Source of the DNA: a virus
Strand: one strand, 5' to 3'
Virus record (IMG/VR): IMGVR_UViG_3300037116_000062
Location: 1-64,000 of that record
DNA: 64,000 bases
A program made the translations under genes and the position numbers. The first letter of the stretch is position 1, and each line of letters starts with the position of its first letter. Of this stretch, positions 31,155 to 39,091 are shown piece after piece. Below the pieces are notes generated by a model, which searched no databases, had not been told where the DNA came from, and saw only the letters and a program-made list of their open reading frames with translations.

Positions 31155-33284
31155 ATGGATGACGCTTTGATTGTATCTGACGGCAATGCCGATCAACACC
31201 TGACGACCGATAGCGTCAACAAAGACGGCATGATGAAGACGGTCGACCTAGACCTGTCCCTCGTCGTGCAGTCCGCGAGGATGTCCAAAGCGTTCATTTC
31301 GAACAAGCAATGGACACTCCTGTGGCGCGACGCTGACCTACTGTTCCAATCACCCCGACCGATGTCGACGTACGAAAATACGTACGTCCTTGAACCCAAC
31401 GTTCAGCGGTTCACGGTCGCGAAGGTCTGCAACGCGGTAGTTCCGCAACTTTACAAGGGTCTGTTCTACGATGACCCACCGATGTTACTCCGCCCGCGTC
31501 CTGGCACAAGTCAGAAGACGATCGACGCGAAGACAGCGATGTTCTCGTTCGTCCTCGACCAATGCGACTTCAAGAACCACGTCAAGTGGGGCTTGGAACA
31601 GATGGCCCACCAGGGAACGGGAATTTTCAAGTGGGGTTACGACTGGAAAGAGATTACCACTATCAAGCGCAAGGCGACTACGATCAAGGTAGAAGCCCCG
31701 CAGCCTGATGGGACCACAGACACTATTCACATCCCGAGTGACGAATCGCCGAGTATTACAGAAACGAGCAAGGTTCTACCCTTGCCGTTCTTCGAGTGGC
31801 GGCCCTTGGACAAAGTCCTTGTCGACTCGCAACTGGCGGTCAGCGATATCCGCATGGCGCGCTGGGTGATCGACGTCCGATACATGGACTGGTATCAGCT
31901 TAGTGACATCAAGAAGGCGATCGACGACGCGCGCGAAGCTGGTGAGACAGGCGCGGCAATCGAAGGATGGGACTTCCCAGACGACGCTGCCCTCAAGGCG
32001 ATGTGGGATCGGCCATTCAACGGCACGACCAATGAGGTGACGCAAGCCTCCTACATGGAAGGCATCATCCATCACAGCGAGAAGGAAAATCAGGACACCA
32101 GTCCCGACCCTCTCCGCCGCAAGATGGAAGTCCTCGAATACTGGGACAAGGGACGAAAGATCCTGGCCCTGAACGAAGAGAAAGTAATCTTCCGCGGCAA
32201 GAACGAATTCAAACGAATCCCGTTCCTGAGTGCGAACTGGTGGAACCGACCCCGTGCATTTTACGGCATGGGACTTGGGCTCATCGTGGGACAGAATCAA
32301 CGCGTCGACCAAGGCACCATTAACGCCATTCTTAAGATTCTGTCGTATGGCGTCAACCCTATCTATCTCCGCAATCGATCGGAGAACGCACCAACTCAGA
32401 CCATCCGCACCAACCTCGGCAAGATCATGTCGGTGACGGATGTGAAAGAATCATACGCCCTACTTGAGCAACCCAAAGTCCCCTCGGACATCTGGGGAGC
32501 GATCAAGGAAAGCGAATCGGCCACCGAGTCTTCCTCGGGCGCAGACCAAACGCTCGTACAGGGCAGTTCGGCTGGACCCCGTGCAGGTATGGGACGCTCC
32601 GCTACAGGCGCAAACCTGATGGCTGGCGCGTCCGCAACCCGACTGGACGGCCCGCTCGATAACTTCATCGAGCAGGTGTTCAAGCCGTGGTTGAGCATCA
32701 TTGACATGCTCGTGTTCAACTTCATGTCGGATGCCGCCATCCTCCACGTCCTGGGCAAGGAAATGGGTACGGAGTTCCTAACGGACGCCGACAGCCCGTT
32801 CCAGATCCAAGACTACCACGATGCTCAGATCGAGTACGAAGTGCTTGCTGGATCCTCACTCGCTGCAAAGCGGACGATGGCCCAGAGCATGGTCATGCTC
32901 ACCCAGATCCTCGACAACCCGAACATCCAGTCAATGCTGGCCGAAGCGGGCAAGAAGATCAACATCGAAGCAATCATCTCGATGTGGCTCGAAGCAAGCG
33001 AATGGAAGAACAAGAACGACATCGTTGTTCCGATGTCCCCCGCGGACATCCAGAAGCGGGATGCGAACTCAAAAGCCGCACTCCAGCAGCAACAGATGCA
33101 AATGAAACAGCAAGGCGACCAAGCAAAGTTCGCCGAGAAACAACAGTTGGAAGACCAAGCAAGTGACAACCGTATTAAGCGCGACATCACCCGAGAAGCA
33201 GCGAAGGCATCTTCGCTGAGTCAGACGGTTGAAGGCGTGCCGAGTACGGGTGGCTTGCAAGGTCAGATGCCGACTGTTGAGTAA
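31155..33284 (+). CDS. Portal protein
   Basis: The 709-residue protein directly follows the terminase and has portal-like composition: an alpha/beta N-terminal part with conserved Trp-rich segments (WTLLWRDADLLFQSPRP; FFEWRPLDKVLVD), a central GMGLGLIVGQNQRVDQGTIN helix region and a Gln/Lys-rich helical C-terminal barrel. It would form the dodecameric ring at the DNA-entry vertex. The start follows GGGAGTGAT. Confidence 0.85.
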   Translation: MDDALIVSDGNADQHLTTDSVNKDGMMKTVDLDLSLVVQSARMSKAFISNKQWTLLWRDADLLFQSPRPMSTYENTYVLEPNVQRFTVAKVCNAVVPQLYKGLFYDDPPMLLRPRPGTSQKTIDAKTAMFSFVLDQCDFKNHVKWGLEQMAHQGTGIFKWGYDWKEITTIKRKATTIKVEAPQPDGTTDTIHIPSDESPSITETSKVLPLPFFEWRPLDKVLVDSQLAVSDIRMARWVIDVRYMDWYQLSDIKKAIDDAREAGETGAAIEGWDFPDDAALKAMWDRPFNGTTNEVTQASYMEGIIHHSEKENQDTSPDPLRRKMEVLEYWDKGRKILALNEEKVIFRGKNEFKRIPFLSANWWNRPRAFYGMGLGLIVGQNQRVDQGTINAILKILSYGVNPIYLRNRSENAPTQTIRTNLGKIMSVTDVKESYALLEQPKVPSDIWGAIKESESATESSSGADQTLVQGSSAGPRAGMGRSATGANLMAGASATRLDGPLDNFIEQVFKPWLSIIDMLVFNFMSDAAILHVLGKEMGTEFLTDADSPFQIQDYHDAQIEYEVLAGSSLAAKRTMAQSMVMLTQILDNPNIQSMLAEAGKKINIEAIISMWLEASEWKNKNDIVVPMSPADIQKRDANSKAALQQQQMQMKQQGDQAKFAEKQQLEDQASDNRIKRDITREAAKASSLSQTVEGVPSTGGLQGQMPTVE

Positions 33285-33294
33285 GACTCACTGC

Positions 33295-33324
33295 TGGGCA
33301 ACAGGATAAACTGCCCAAATTTTT
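33295..33324 (+). terminator. Weak Rho-independent terminator after portal
   Basis: TGGGCA (33295-33300) and TGCCCA (33312-33317) form a 6-bp stem with an 11-nt loop, followed by AATTTTT. It could tune expression between portal and scaffold/capsid genes. Confidence 0.5.
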
Positions 33325-33334
33325 CGGAGGAGAA

Positions 33335-33673
33335 ATGCTGAAACCTTCCACAGAACCAAACATGTTCCGACCGACGTTCACCCTCGACAGTCGCCAACTC
33401 GGCGTGATGGCGGCAGCGATCAAGCAGGAGTGGTTCGATATCCTGCAGCGAATCATGGAGGAAGAACTCAGACTCATGAACGTGAACATGATGAACCAAG
33501 GTAGCGACGAAGCTATCCTGCAGGCCCATAAGTGGTCCCGCGGGGCGAGCATGTTCTACTCAGGCGTCATGGATCGTCTGCAGGAGATTACGCAAGTCGA
33601 CACATACAACAACTCAGGCGTCGGAACCCCCGAAAACCCTGAGACGTTGGCACTACCGCAAGAGTTCGAATAG
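33335..33673 (+). CDS. Small head-region protein
   Basis: The 112-residue protein is predicted mostly helical (DSRQLGVMAAAIKQEWFDIL; AHKWSRGASMFYSGVMDRL). Its place between portal and scaffold suggests a head-assembly accessory. No family is recognised. The ATG follows CGGAGGAGAA. Confidence 0.55.
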   Translation: MLKPSTEPNMFRPTFTLDSRQLGVMAAAIKQEWFDILQRIMEEELRLMNVNMMNQGSDEAILQAHKWSRGASMFYSGVMDRLQEITQVDTYNNSGVGTPENPETLALPQEFE

Positions 33674-33682
33674 GAGGAGCCT

Positions 33683-34762
33683 ATGCTTACGATTACAGAA
33701 TTGAACAACATGGACGCGGACGTTTACCGCGAGAACCTGAAGGATCCCGCATTCATGGAAGCGGTCAACCGCCTGAATACCCAGGCCGCGCCCCCACCTG
33801 CTCCCATCGTTGAGACGGTTGAGCCCGTAGTCGAGCCCGCCGCCCCCGCAGCGGAGCCCGTCATCCCCGAGTCGCGCTACGAGTATCAGCCGACCGACGA
33901 GCAAGGTCGCCCACTCGGCGGCAAGCAAGTTATTAAGTACACGACCCAGGAAGACTTCGCGGAGAAGTTCGCCGCGCAGAACACCCTCCTGATTCGCCAA
34001 CTCCGCAAGGTCAACAGGGAGCACCGTCTGGGCATCGCCCCGGAAGAGACGGTTCCCGACGCGTCCGAGCGGTTCAACGGCGACCTTCTTGAACTGAAGC
34101 CGAAGTCGTTGACAGTGGACGAGCGATTCCAACTCGCCCAGGATCTGACCGATCCCGAGAAGTTCACTGCCGCGCGCGACAAACTGATCGAGTCTGGACT
34201 GGGGATTCCCCTGGCGGACCTCGCGAAGGCGTTCAACGAACAGAAAATGGCCACACTCCAAGTGATGGCGAAACAAAATTTTGACATCTTCGCAGCGAAC
34301 ACGCCCGATTTCCTGAGCGCCGATGTGGAGAACAGACAGAACCTGACGGATTGGATGTTCAAGAAAGGGCTGGCACCCACCGTCGAAAATTTTCAAGCAG
34401 CCTACTCAAGCCTCAAGTCAGTTGGATTACTGAATGAGGCTCCGATCGTGCGATCGGAACCCGTACCCGTGGTGGAACCCGCTCCGAAAGCGCAGGAGCC
34501 AGTTGTAGCAGAGGTCCGCATTGACCCGACGCCGCAGCCGCAACCAAAGCGACATAGTCAAATACCGTCTGGCTTGAATGACCGAGTGTCTTCAGCAGCG
34601 GGCCCCGCGCCCGTGGACGCTTCTTTGACTCTTGCTGACATTGACCAAATGACTCCAGACGATTACAAGGCGAAGATCAGAGATCCGCGCTTTGCAAAAC
34701 TCGTCAACGAACTTGAACAGGCAGCCCTGCTCAAGCGGAGACAGCGTCTCGGTCAAGTCTAA
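33683..34762 (+). CDS. Scaffolding protein
   Basis: The 359-residue protein is acidic, Pro/Ala/Glu-rich and helical, lies between portal and capsid genes and has no enzyme motif, as expected for a capsid scaffold. Its two ends share one motif: TITELNNMDADVYRENLKDP (3-22) and TLADIDQMTPDDYKAKIRDP near the C-terminus. The repeat suggests duplicated capsid- or portal-binding ends. Confidence 0.72.
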   Translation: MLTITELNNMDADVYRENLKDPAFMEAVNRLNTQAAPPPAPIVETVEPVVEPAAPAAEPVIPESRYEYQPTDEQGRPLGGKQVIKYTTQEDFAEKFAAQNTLLIRQLRKVNREHRLGIAPEETVPDASERFNGDLLELKPKSLTVDERFQLAQDLTDPEKFTAARDKLIESGLGIPLADLAKAFNEQKMATLQVMAKQNFDIFAANTPDFLSADVENRQNLTDWMFKKGLAPTVENFQAAYSSLKSVGLLNEAPIVRSEPVPVVEPAPKAQEPVVAEVRIDPTPQPQPKRHSQIPSGLNDRVSSAAGPAPVDASLTLADIDQMTPDDYKAKIRDPRFAKLVNELEQAALLKRRQRLGQV

Positions 34763-34777
34763 AAAGGATAAACCTGT

Positions 34778-35809
34778 ATGAGTTTTTCTCCTAGCGGCAA
34801 CCAACTCAGTAACCTGCCCCAGTCCACGGTGAAGTACTACGACAAAAGATTCCGTGAGAACCTGAAGGCGCAGACCCCCTTCGTCCGTTGTTCCGAGCGT
34901 TTGGAACTGCCGATGAAGTCCGGTAACCAGTACGAACTGTTCATGTACGTTCCGCTGGCTGCCAACACCACGCCGACCACCGAAGGCACCGTGGGTTCGT
35001 CTCTGAGCATCAACGTGCTCACGAACACCGCGACCATCGGCGAGTACGCGGATTACGCCAACTTCTCGTCCTTGTCTCTCGCTACCGCGATCGACAACAC
35101 GGTCGAGAACGTCGCGAAGGAAATGTCCTATCGCTTGGGCGAGTCCCTCTCGGCTCTGGTGCGCGCGACTGCAGACGGTGCGAACAGCATCGACTCCAGC
35201 GTGCTGACTCAGCTTGCTGCGTCGAGCACCTCCAGCTTCACCGCCCTGTCGTTGTCTCAGATTCGCAACAGTGTCCAGTCTCTGGCTGGCCGCAGTGTGC
35301 GTCCGTTCAACGAGGCGAAGAAGACCTTCGCTGGCGTGATCCATCCGTTCGCTCTCGGCGATGTCCTCGCCGACAACAGCAACGACTCCCCCATCGACAT
35401 CCTGAAGCACACGCCTCAGGGTCAGATGAAGATGGAAGACCTGATCTCGGTCGATCTGACCGAAGTCATCGAACTGCCCTCCACGGGCGTGGAATTCCTG
35501 CAGACCAACTTGGTCACGCAGACCACGAACTACAAGGGTCAGACTGGTCTGACTGCTCTCCGTACCTACATTTTCGGTAAGGACGGCATTTTCTCCATCA
35601 ACCTGGGAGCCACCAACGACACCACCTTCGGTGATGGCGATTGGCGCAACATTAAGTGCAACGTGGTTCAGAACGCCGAGCCGACGGTTGCCGATCCCGA
35701 AGGGTTGATCCCTGGCTGGACCTCGTATCGTGTGCACTTCACCACGAGCTTGGGCCCAGACACCACCATCCGCATCCGTGAGATTGATGCGGCTTCGGCC
35801 ATCAGCTAA
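34778..35809 (+). CDS. Major capsid protein, N4-gp56 type
   Basis: The 343-residue protein matches the N4-gp56-like HK97-fold capsid family by its start (NLPQSTVKYYDKRFRENL, then TPFVRCSERLELPMKSGN) and the sequence of segments GAYADY-like IGEYADY, GESLSALVRATADG and HPFALGDVLADN. Codon use is strongly biased to C-ending codons, fitting high expression. A terminator follows at once. Confidence 0.88.
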   Translation: MSFSPSGNQLSNLPQSTVKYYDKRFRENLKAQTPFVRCSERLELPMKSGNQYELFMYVPLAANTTPTTEGTVGSSLSINVLTNTATIGEYADYANFSSLSLATAIDNTVENVAKEMSYRLGESLSALVRATADGANSIDSSVLTQLAASSTSSFTALSLSQIRNSVQSLAGRSVRPFNEAKKTFAGVIHPFALGDVLADNSNDSPIDILKHTPQGQMKMEDLISVDLTEVIELPSTGVEFLQTNLVTQTTNYKGQTGLTALRTYIFGKDGIFSINLGATNDTTFGDGDWRNIKCNVVQNAEPTVADPEGLIPGWTSYRVHFTTSLGPDTTIRIREIDAASAIS

Positions 35810-35817
35810 GTGAACCT

Positions 35818-35844
35818 GGGGCGGTAACCCCGCCCCTGTTCTTT
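35818..35844 (+). terminator. Terminator after the major capsid gene
   Basis: GGGGCGG (35818-35824) pairs with CCGCCCC (35830-35836) over a 5-nt loop, followed by TGTTCTTT. A second small hairpin (TTCAGC/GCTGAA, 35848-35863) precedes the next gene's Shine-Dalgarno. Confidence 0.7.
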
Positions 35845-35875
35845 AGTTTCAGCATTTGCTGAAGAAAGGTTTTTC

Positions 35876-36418
35876 ATGGCTAATCCTTCTCCCCAACCCA
35901 CCCCCACGAGCGGCGTGGGCACTGCAGCGTACGTCCAAGTTAGCGGAACGAACGTCGGCAACTGCTCACAGCCAGTCGCAGGGACAGGGCAGGGCACGGG
36001 CGCGATTCCTTCCACGAATCACCCTGTTGCGCAGTACGCACTCACGTTGAGTCTGGCAGCTAAGACCATCAACGGGGTCGCGTATGCTGCCACCTGCCAG
36101 TTGACCACGACCATTAAGGACGTGGCAGGCACGACTTTCACGGGCACCAATAGCCCTGTGTACAAGTCGTATGCGGATCCAGTCGGCGCTTGGTACAACC
36201 CGAGCAACGTTCCCGCCCCCGCGGGCGCGCCCGCATACAGCGGTCTGATCGCTTCCGTCAGCGGCAGCGGTTTGATCACTGGTTTGCACGTTGGCCAGTG
36301 CATCGTTGAAGTGCAGTACTCGACTTTCGACGATGTGCAGAACCCCGCGACCAACACGGGAACGGGCAATCCGTGGGCGATGATCTATGCACAGATCGTC
36401 GTCAACGTTGTGCCCTGA
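35876..36418 (+). CDS. Decoration-type protein with Ig/BIG2-like domain
   Basis: The 180-residue beta-rich protein follows the capsid gene, the usual position of a head decoration protein. Its C-terminal half (CQLTTTIKDVAGTTFTG, then GLITGLHVGQCIVEVQYSTF and AQIVVNVV) follows a BIG2-like pattern and resembles the flanks of the DUF3494 protein at 25777, suggesting paralogy. Confidence 0.62.
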   Translation: MANPSPQPTPTSGVGTAAYVQVSGTNVGNCSQPVAGTGQGTGAIPSTNHPVAQYALTLSLAAKTINGVAYAATCQLTTTIKDVAGTTFTGTNSPVYKSYADPVGAWYNPSNVPAPAGAPAYSGLIASVSGSGLITGLHVGQCIVEVQYSTFDDVQNPATNTGTGNPWAMIYAQIVVNVVP

Positions 36419-36441
36419 GCACCAATTCGACATCTTCGGAC

Positions 36442-36511
36442 TAATTACCCGAAGCCAGAGCGACCAGCACCTAGAATGCTGGTCGCTCGCTCTTTTCTAG
36501 GAGAGAATATG
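36442..36511 (+). promoter_or_regulatory. Terminator/pseudoknot element before HNH gene at 36509
   Basis: TAATTACCCGA (36442-36452) precedes a perfect 12-bp stem (36458-36469 with 36477-36488). Its 7-nt loop CCTAGAA is fully complementary to TTCTAGG (36495-36501), which overlaps the Shine-Dalgarno AGGAGAG. The stem is also followed by CTCTTTTCT, so it can act as a terminator of the capsid/decoration transcript. Confidence 0.65.
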
Positions 36512-36928
36512 CCCCGAAACACTGAAGCAGGAAGGCTCGCGTACAACAAATACATGCGAGAATATCGAAAGCGCCCCGAACAAGCCGCTAAAGAAACCGC
36601 ACGAAAAGCGGCTTGGATAGCGGCAAACCCAGAGAACGCGGAGAAACACCGTTTGAGCAGGTTTCGCGCCGCGAGAAGGGCCAGATGGGGTAACCCAGAA
36701 GAGTACGCCGCACGTCTCGCTAAACAGAATGGTTTGTGTGCGCTCTGTGGCGAACCTTTTGACGACACTAAGTTAGGCAGCCCTGTTCAAGATCACGACC
36801 ACGATACTGAAGAACTAAGAGAATTTTTGCACTGCCGTTGTAACCTTGCGATAGCAAATCTGCTGGATAGCCCTAGCGGATGTCGCAAAGCAGCGGAGTA
36901 TTTAGAGAAGCACGGGAGGAGAGGATGA
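36509..36928 (+). CDS. HNH endonuclease, endonuclease VII-like (2)
   Basis: The 139-residue protein has an Arg/Lys-rich helical N-terminus (AYNKYMREYRKRPEQAAKE) and the core CALCGEPFDD, QDHDHDTEELREFLHCRCNLAIANLLDSPSGCRKAAEYL. The ATG at 36509 follows AGGAGAGAAT. Its stop overlaps the start of a tiny membrane protein, again a seamless insertion. Confidence 0.85.
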   Translation: MPRNTEAGRLAYNKYMREYRKRPEQAAKETARKAAWIAANPENAEKHRLSRFRAARRARWGNPEEYAARLAKQNGLCALCGEPFDDTKLGSPVQDHDHDTEELREFLHCRCNLAIANLLDSPSGCRKAAEYLEKHGRRG

Positions 36929-37026
36929 AAGATACGAAGGCAGTAGTCAGAACTGTGTGCTCCATCGTGTCCGTCATTCTGCAGTCGATCGGGCTTTGGT
37001 TCATCATCACGCATACAGCAAAGTAA
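36925..37026 (+). CDS. Tiny single-span membrane protein
   Basis: A 33-residue frame from ATG 36925 (GGGAGGAGAGG upstream) encodes MKDTKAVVRTVCSIVSVILQ and a hydrophobic helix to residue 29. It overlaps the HNH stop by 4 nt (ATGA). The role is unknown. Confidence 0.5.
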   Translation: MKDTKAVVRTVCSIVSVILQSIGLWFIITHTAK

Positions 37027-37041
37027 CACCAAGGAGGACAC

Positions 37042-37317
37042 ATGTCGGAGGAGACATTCACGATTCAGGCTCTGCTCGAATCGAACAACATTTTGCAGGA
37101 AGAAGTCAGCCGTCTGCGCAACAGCAATAGGATTCTGCGCACAGTTCACAGCGCACTGCGCGCGGCCAACGAGAGCCTACGGGCCCAAGTCGAGTTGGCG
37201 AGGTTCAACGATGAGACATTCAAAGCGTTTTGTCAAGGTGAGTTTGATGCCCCATTTACCGAGTACGCGGAAGGTGGATTACTGACCGCGTCAAGTGTAG
37301 TGGAGCCCCTGGTCTAG
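37042..37317 (+). CDS. Small coiled-coil protein
   Basis: The 91-residue protein is a heptad-patterned helix from about 8 to 65 (LLESNNILQEEVSRLRNSNR, then ANESLRAQVELARF) with a short non-helical end. The start follows AAGGAGGACAC. Function unknown. Confidence 0.55.
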   Translation: MSEETFTIQALLESNNILQEEVSRLRNSNRILRTVHSALRAANESLRAQVELARFNDETFKAFCQGEFDAPFTEYAEGGLLTASSVVEPLV

Positions 37318-37322
37318 AACGG

Positions 37323-37470
37323 GGAGGAAGCGTCAGTGACGAGCGGAACTTATAATCCCGCGACGGGCTGATATGAAGGCATGAAAGGGCGGCTACCTCC
37401 AGCTTGACGAGTTGATATCTCGCCAATGGAGACTTATCGGGCTGGGGGAGCCACTTACAATTCGGAGGAG
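37323..37470 (+). other. Structured leader with competing pairings
   Basis: In this gene-free gap CCTCC (37396-37400) can pair with GGAGG (37323-37327, extended by AGC/GCT to enclose CGTCA-G-TGACG and GCGG/CCGC hairpins), with the GCTGGGGGAG near 37441-37450, or with the Shine-Dalgarno GGAGGAG at about 37464-37470. CGAG-TTGATAT-CTCG (37408-37422) is a further hairpin. A tRNA does not fit. Confidence 0.35.
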
Positions 37471-37472
37471 CA

Positions 37473-37667
37473 ATGAGAATTCATTTCGAGAGCAAGGTCC
37501 AGTGGCAGAAAAGATTCACGGGCACTGCCGTAGTCGGCGTATTTCTTATGGTATACGAAGGTCAACCGTCTATCGCGGACCCCGCGGGCATAGGCCTAAA
37601 AGGATTCAAGATAGGGGCTAGTGTCGGTTTCGGCACACTCTCTTGGGAAGTGAAATGTGCCAACTAA
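37473..37667 (+). CDS. Small protein of unknown function
   Basis: The 64-residue protein (MRIHFESKVQWQKRFTG...) has a hydrophobic stretch around 18-30 and a Gly-rich end. ATG 37473 follows CGGAGGAGCA. It overlaps the next gene by 11 nt. Not recognised. Confidence 0.5.
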   Translation: MRIHFESKVQWQKRFTGTAVVGVFLMVYEGQPSIADPAGIGLKGFKIGASVGFGTLSWEVKCAN

Positions 37668-38343
37668 CGCGGAGTACCTGGAGCGTTGGGAAAACGCCGC
37701 GCCAACCGCAGTAGTCAGCGACACACCAGTAGAAGCCAAGCGCACGAACGGGGACAACGGACTCCAGAGTTACATGGACGACCGCGAAGACCCCGCACTG
37801 CTGGAAGCCATCGCGGAGTACGCCGAACGAATCAGCGATGCAAAGCCCACTCAGGAAACTCTTGAGACGTACGCCGAGCGCAAAGAATACAACGACAACG
37901 TCGCCCGAGAATACCAGTGGGTGACCCCCGATGAGTACGCAGACGGCGGCGCTCGCATCGGAAGGATCATGCACTCATCTGCGTTCATCATCCGCCTTCA
38001 GCGGGCGGGAGTGAAGTGCTGGTATCGTAGGCATCCACAGCCGGGGAAGATGACTCTCGTTGTCCAACCGAAGCAAGCGACTCTACCGCCCGAAGTGGGC
38101 TGCTGGGTTCAGGGCGGCTTCATGCCTGAACTGAGCATCATGCGATTCGATGATCACGGAGTTCCAACCACGGAGAAGAACCGCGGCTGGCGAACTTGTC
38201 TGTTGCAACTGATCCTCAAGAGTCACATCAGCCAGCAAGTGGCTGACGAAGTTTTCGGAAAGCCCCCAACCACGGAGGCGTTCCACCGATACAACAACAC
38301 CCTCCGAGTATTTCGGGATCAGGGTGGAAGACTAGCAAGTTAA
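37657..38343 (+). CDS. Protein of unknown function
   Basis: The 228-residue protein has an acidic N-terminal half (YMDDREDPALLEAIAEYAER) and a more compact C-terminal half with Trp/Cys residues (GVKCWYRRHPQPGKMTLVVQ; VGCWVQGGFMPEL). No family is recognised; a minor virion or head-tail protein is possible from context. The start is GTG 37657. Confidence 0.55.
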   Translation: MPTNAEYLERWENAAPTAVVSDTPVEAKRTNGDNGLQSYMDDREDPALLEAIAEYAERISDAKPTQETLETYAERKEYNDNVAREYQWVTPDEYADGGARIGRIMHSSAFIIRLQRAGVKCWYRRHPQPGKMTLVVQPKQATLPPEVGCWVQGGFMPELSIMRFDDHGVPTTEKNRGWRTCLLQLILKSHISQQVADEVFGKPPTTEAFHRYNNTLRVFRDQGGRLAS

Positions 38344-38353
38344 AAGGAGGAGT

Positions 38354-39031
38354 ATGTCTAACGAATTGAAGAAGGAACTATCCGAGATTGAGAAGATCCA
38401 ACTGGAAGCCGCGCAGATGGCTCTCGAAACCGCCAAGATGGACCGCGAACTGAAGAAGGCGGACTTGGAAGCGAAGCAGCTTGAAAAGCAGGAGCGAGAA
38501 TATCACATTCGGGATTTGAAGGGCAGTCTTGCCAAACGCGATCTCGAAGAGATGCAGTTGAAGGAAAATCGCCAGCAACAGGGCGCGACCTTCGCCCAGC
38601 AAGCGGCCACTGACAAGTACCGTTTCAGCATCTGCACCCACAAGAAGGGCGGAACGGCCAACGCGCGCGACACCCGCTGCCTGACCACAGGCGGCAACGG
38701 TAACCAGTACGCAATCATGAAGCATCAGATGATCAACGGCGACATCTGGATCCGCTGCCTCCGCTGCGGCAAGACTTGGTGCCCGCCAGTCGAAATCAAC
38801 TTCTATTTCGACAAGCAGGGTCGTCAGGTCGCCCCGATCGACGGAATCTTCAGCAAGGAAGCGTTCAACGCGGCCACCGTCGAGTACCAGAAGGCGACGA
38901 TGTTTGAGACGAACAATACGATGTCAGGATCCGTGCAAGTTCGATTCTCCCGATACGATGCTGTCTCAGGCAAGATTGTGGACGGAAGCGACGTCTATCG
39001 TGAGTCCATCGCCAGCACCAACCTGCGCTAA
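38354..39031 (+). CDS. Coiled-coil and zinc-site protein
   Basis: The 225-residue protein has a highly charged helix at 1-80 (Glu/Lys/Leu heptads), then a domain with CTHKKGGTANARDTRC and RCLRCGKTWCPP, together able to form a four-cysteine zinc site. Similar modular proteins occur in phage structural operons; the exact role is unknown. Confidence 0.55.
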   Translation: MSNELKKELSEIEKIQLEAAQMALETAKMDRELKKADLEAKQLEKQEREYHIRDLKGSLAKRDLEEMQLKENRQQQGATFAQQAATDKYRFSICTHKKGGTANARDTRCLTTGGNGNQYAIMKHQMINGDIWIRCLRCGKTWCPPVEINFYFDKQGRQVAPIDGIFSKEAFNAATVEYQKATMFETNNTMSGSVQVRFSRYDAVSGKIVDGSDVYRESIASTNLR

Positions 39032-39037
39032 ACATTG

Positions 39038-39072
39038 TGCACAAACCCCTGAAAAAAGGGGGTTTGGTGCAT
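39038..39072 (+). other. Long imperfect hairpin between structural genes
   Basis: TGCAC plus AAACCCC pairs with GGGGTTT plus GTGCA around an A-rich loop, giving about 12 bp with a one-base bulge. No T-run follows, so RNA stabilisation or processing is more likely than termination. Confidence 0.4.
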
Positions 39073-39091
39073 AAGAATATAAAAGGACATC

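Noticed and set aside
37323-37450. Two tRNA-like stems with CTTATAA and TTGATAT loops
   Set aside because: Stems have mismatches, no T-arm sequence is present, and other pairings explain the region better.
39038-39072. Rho-independent terminator
   Set aside because: Long hairpin but no T-run follows on the plus strand.
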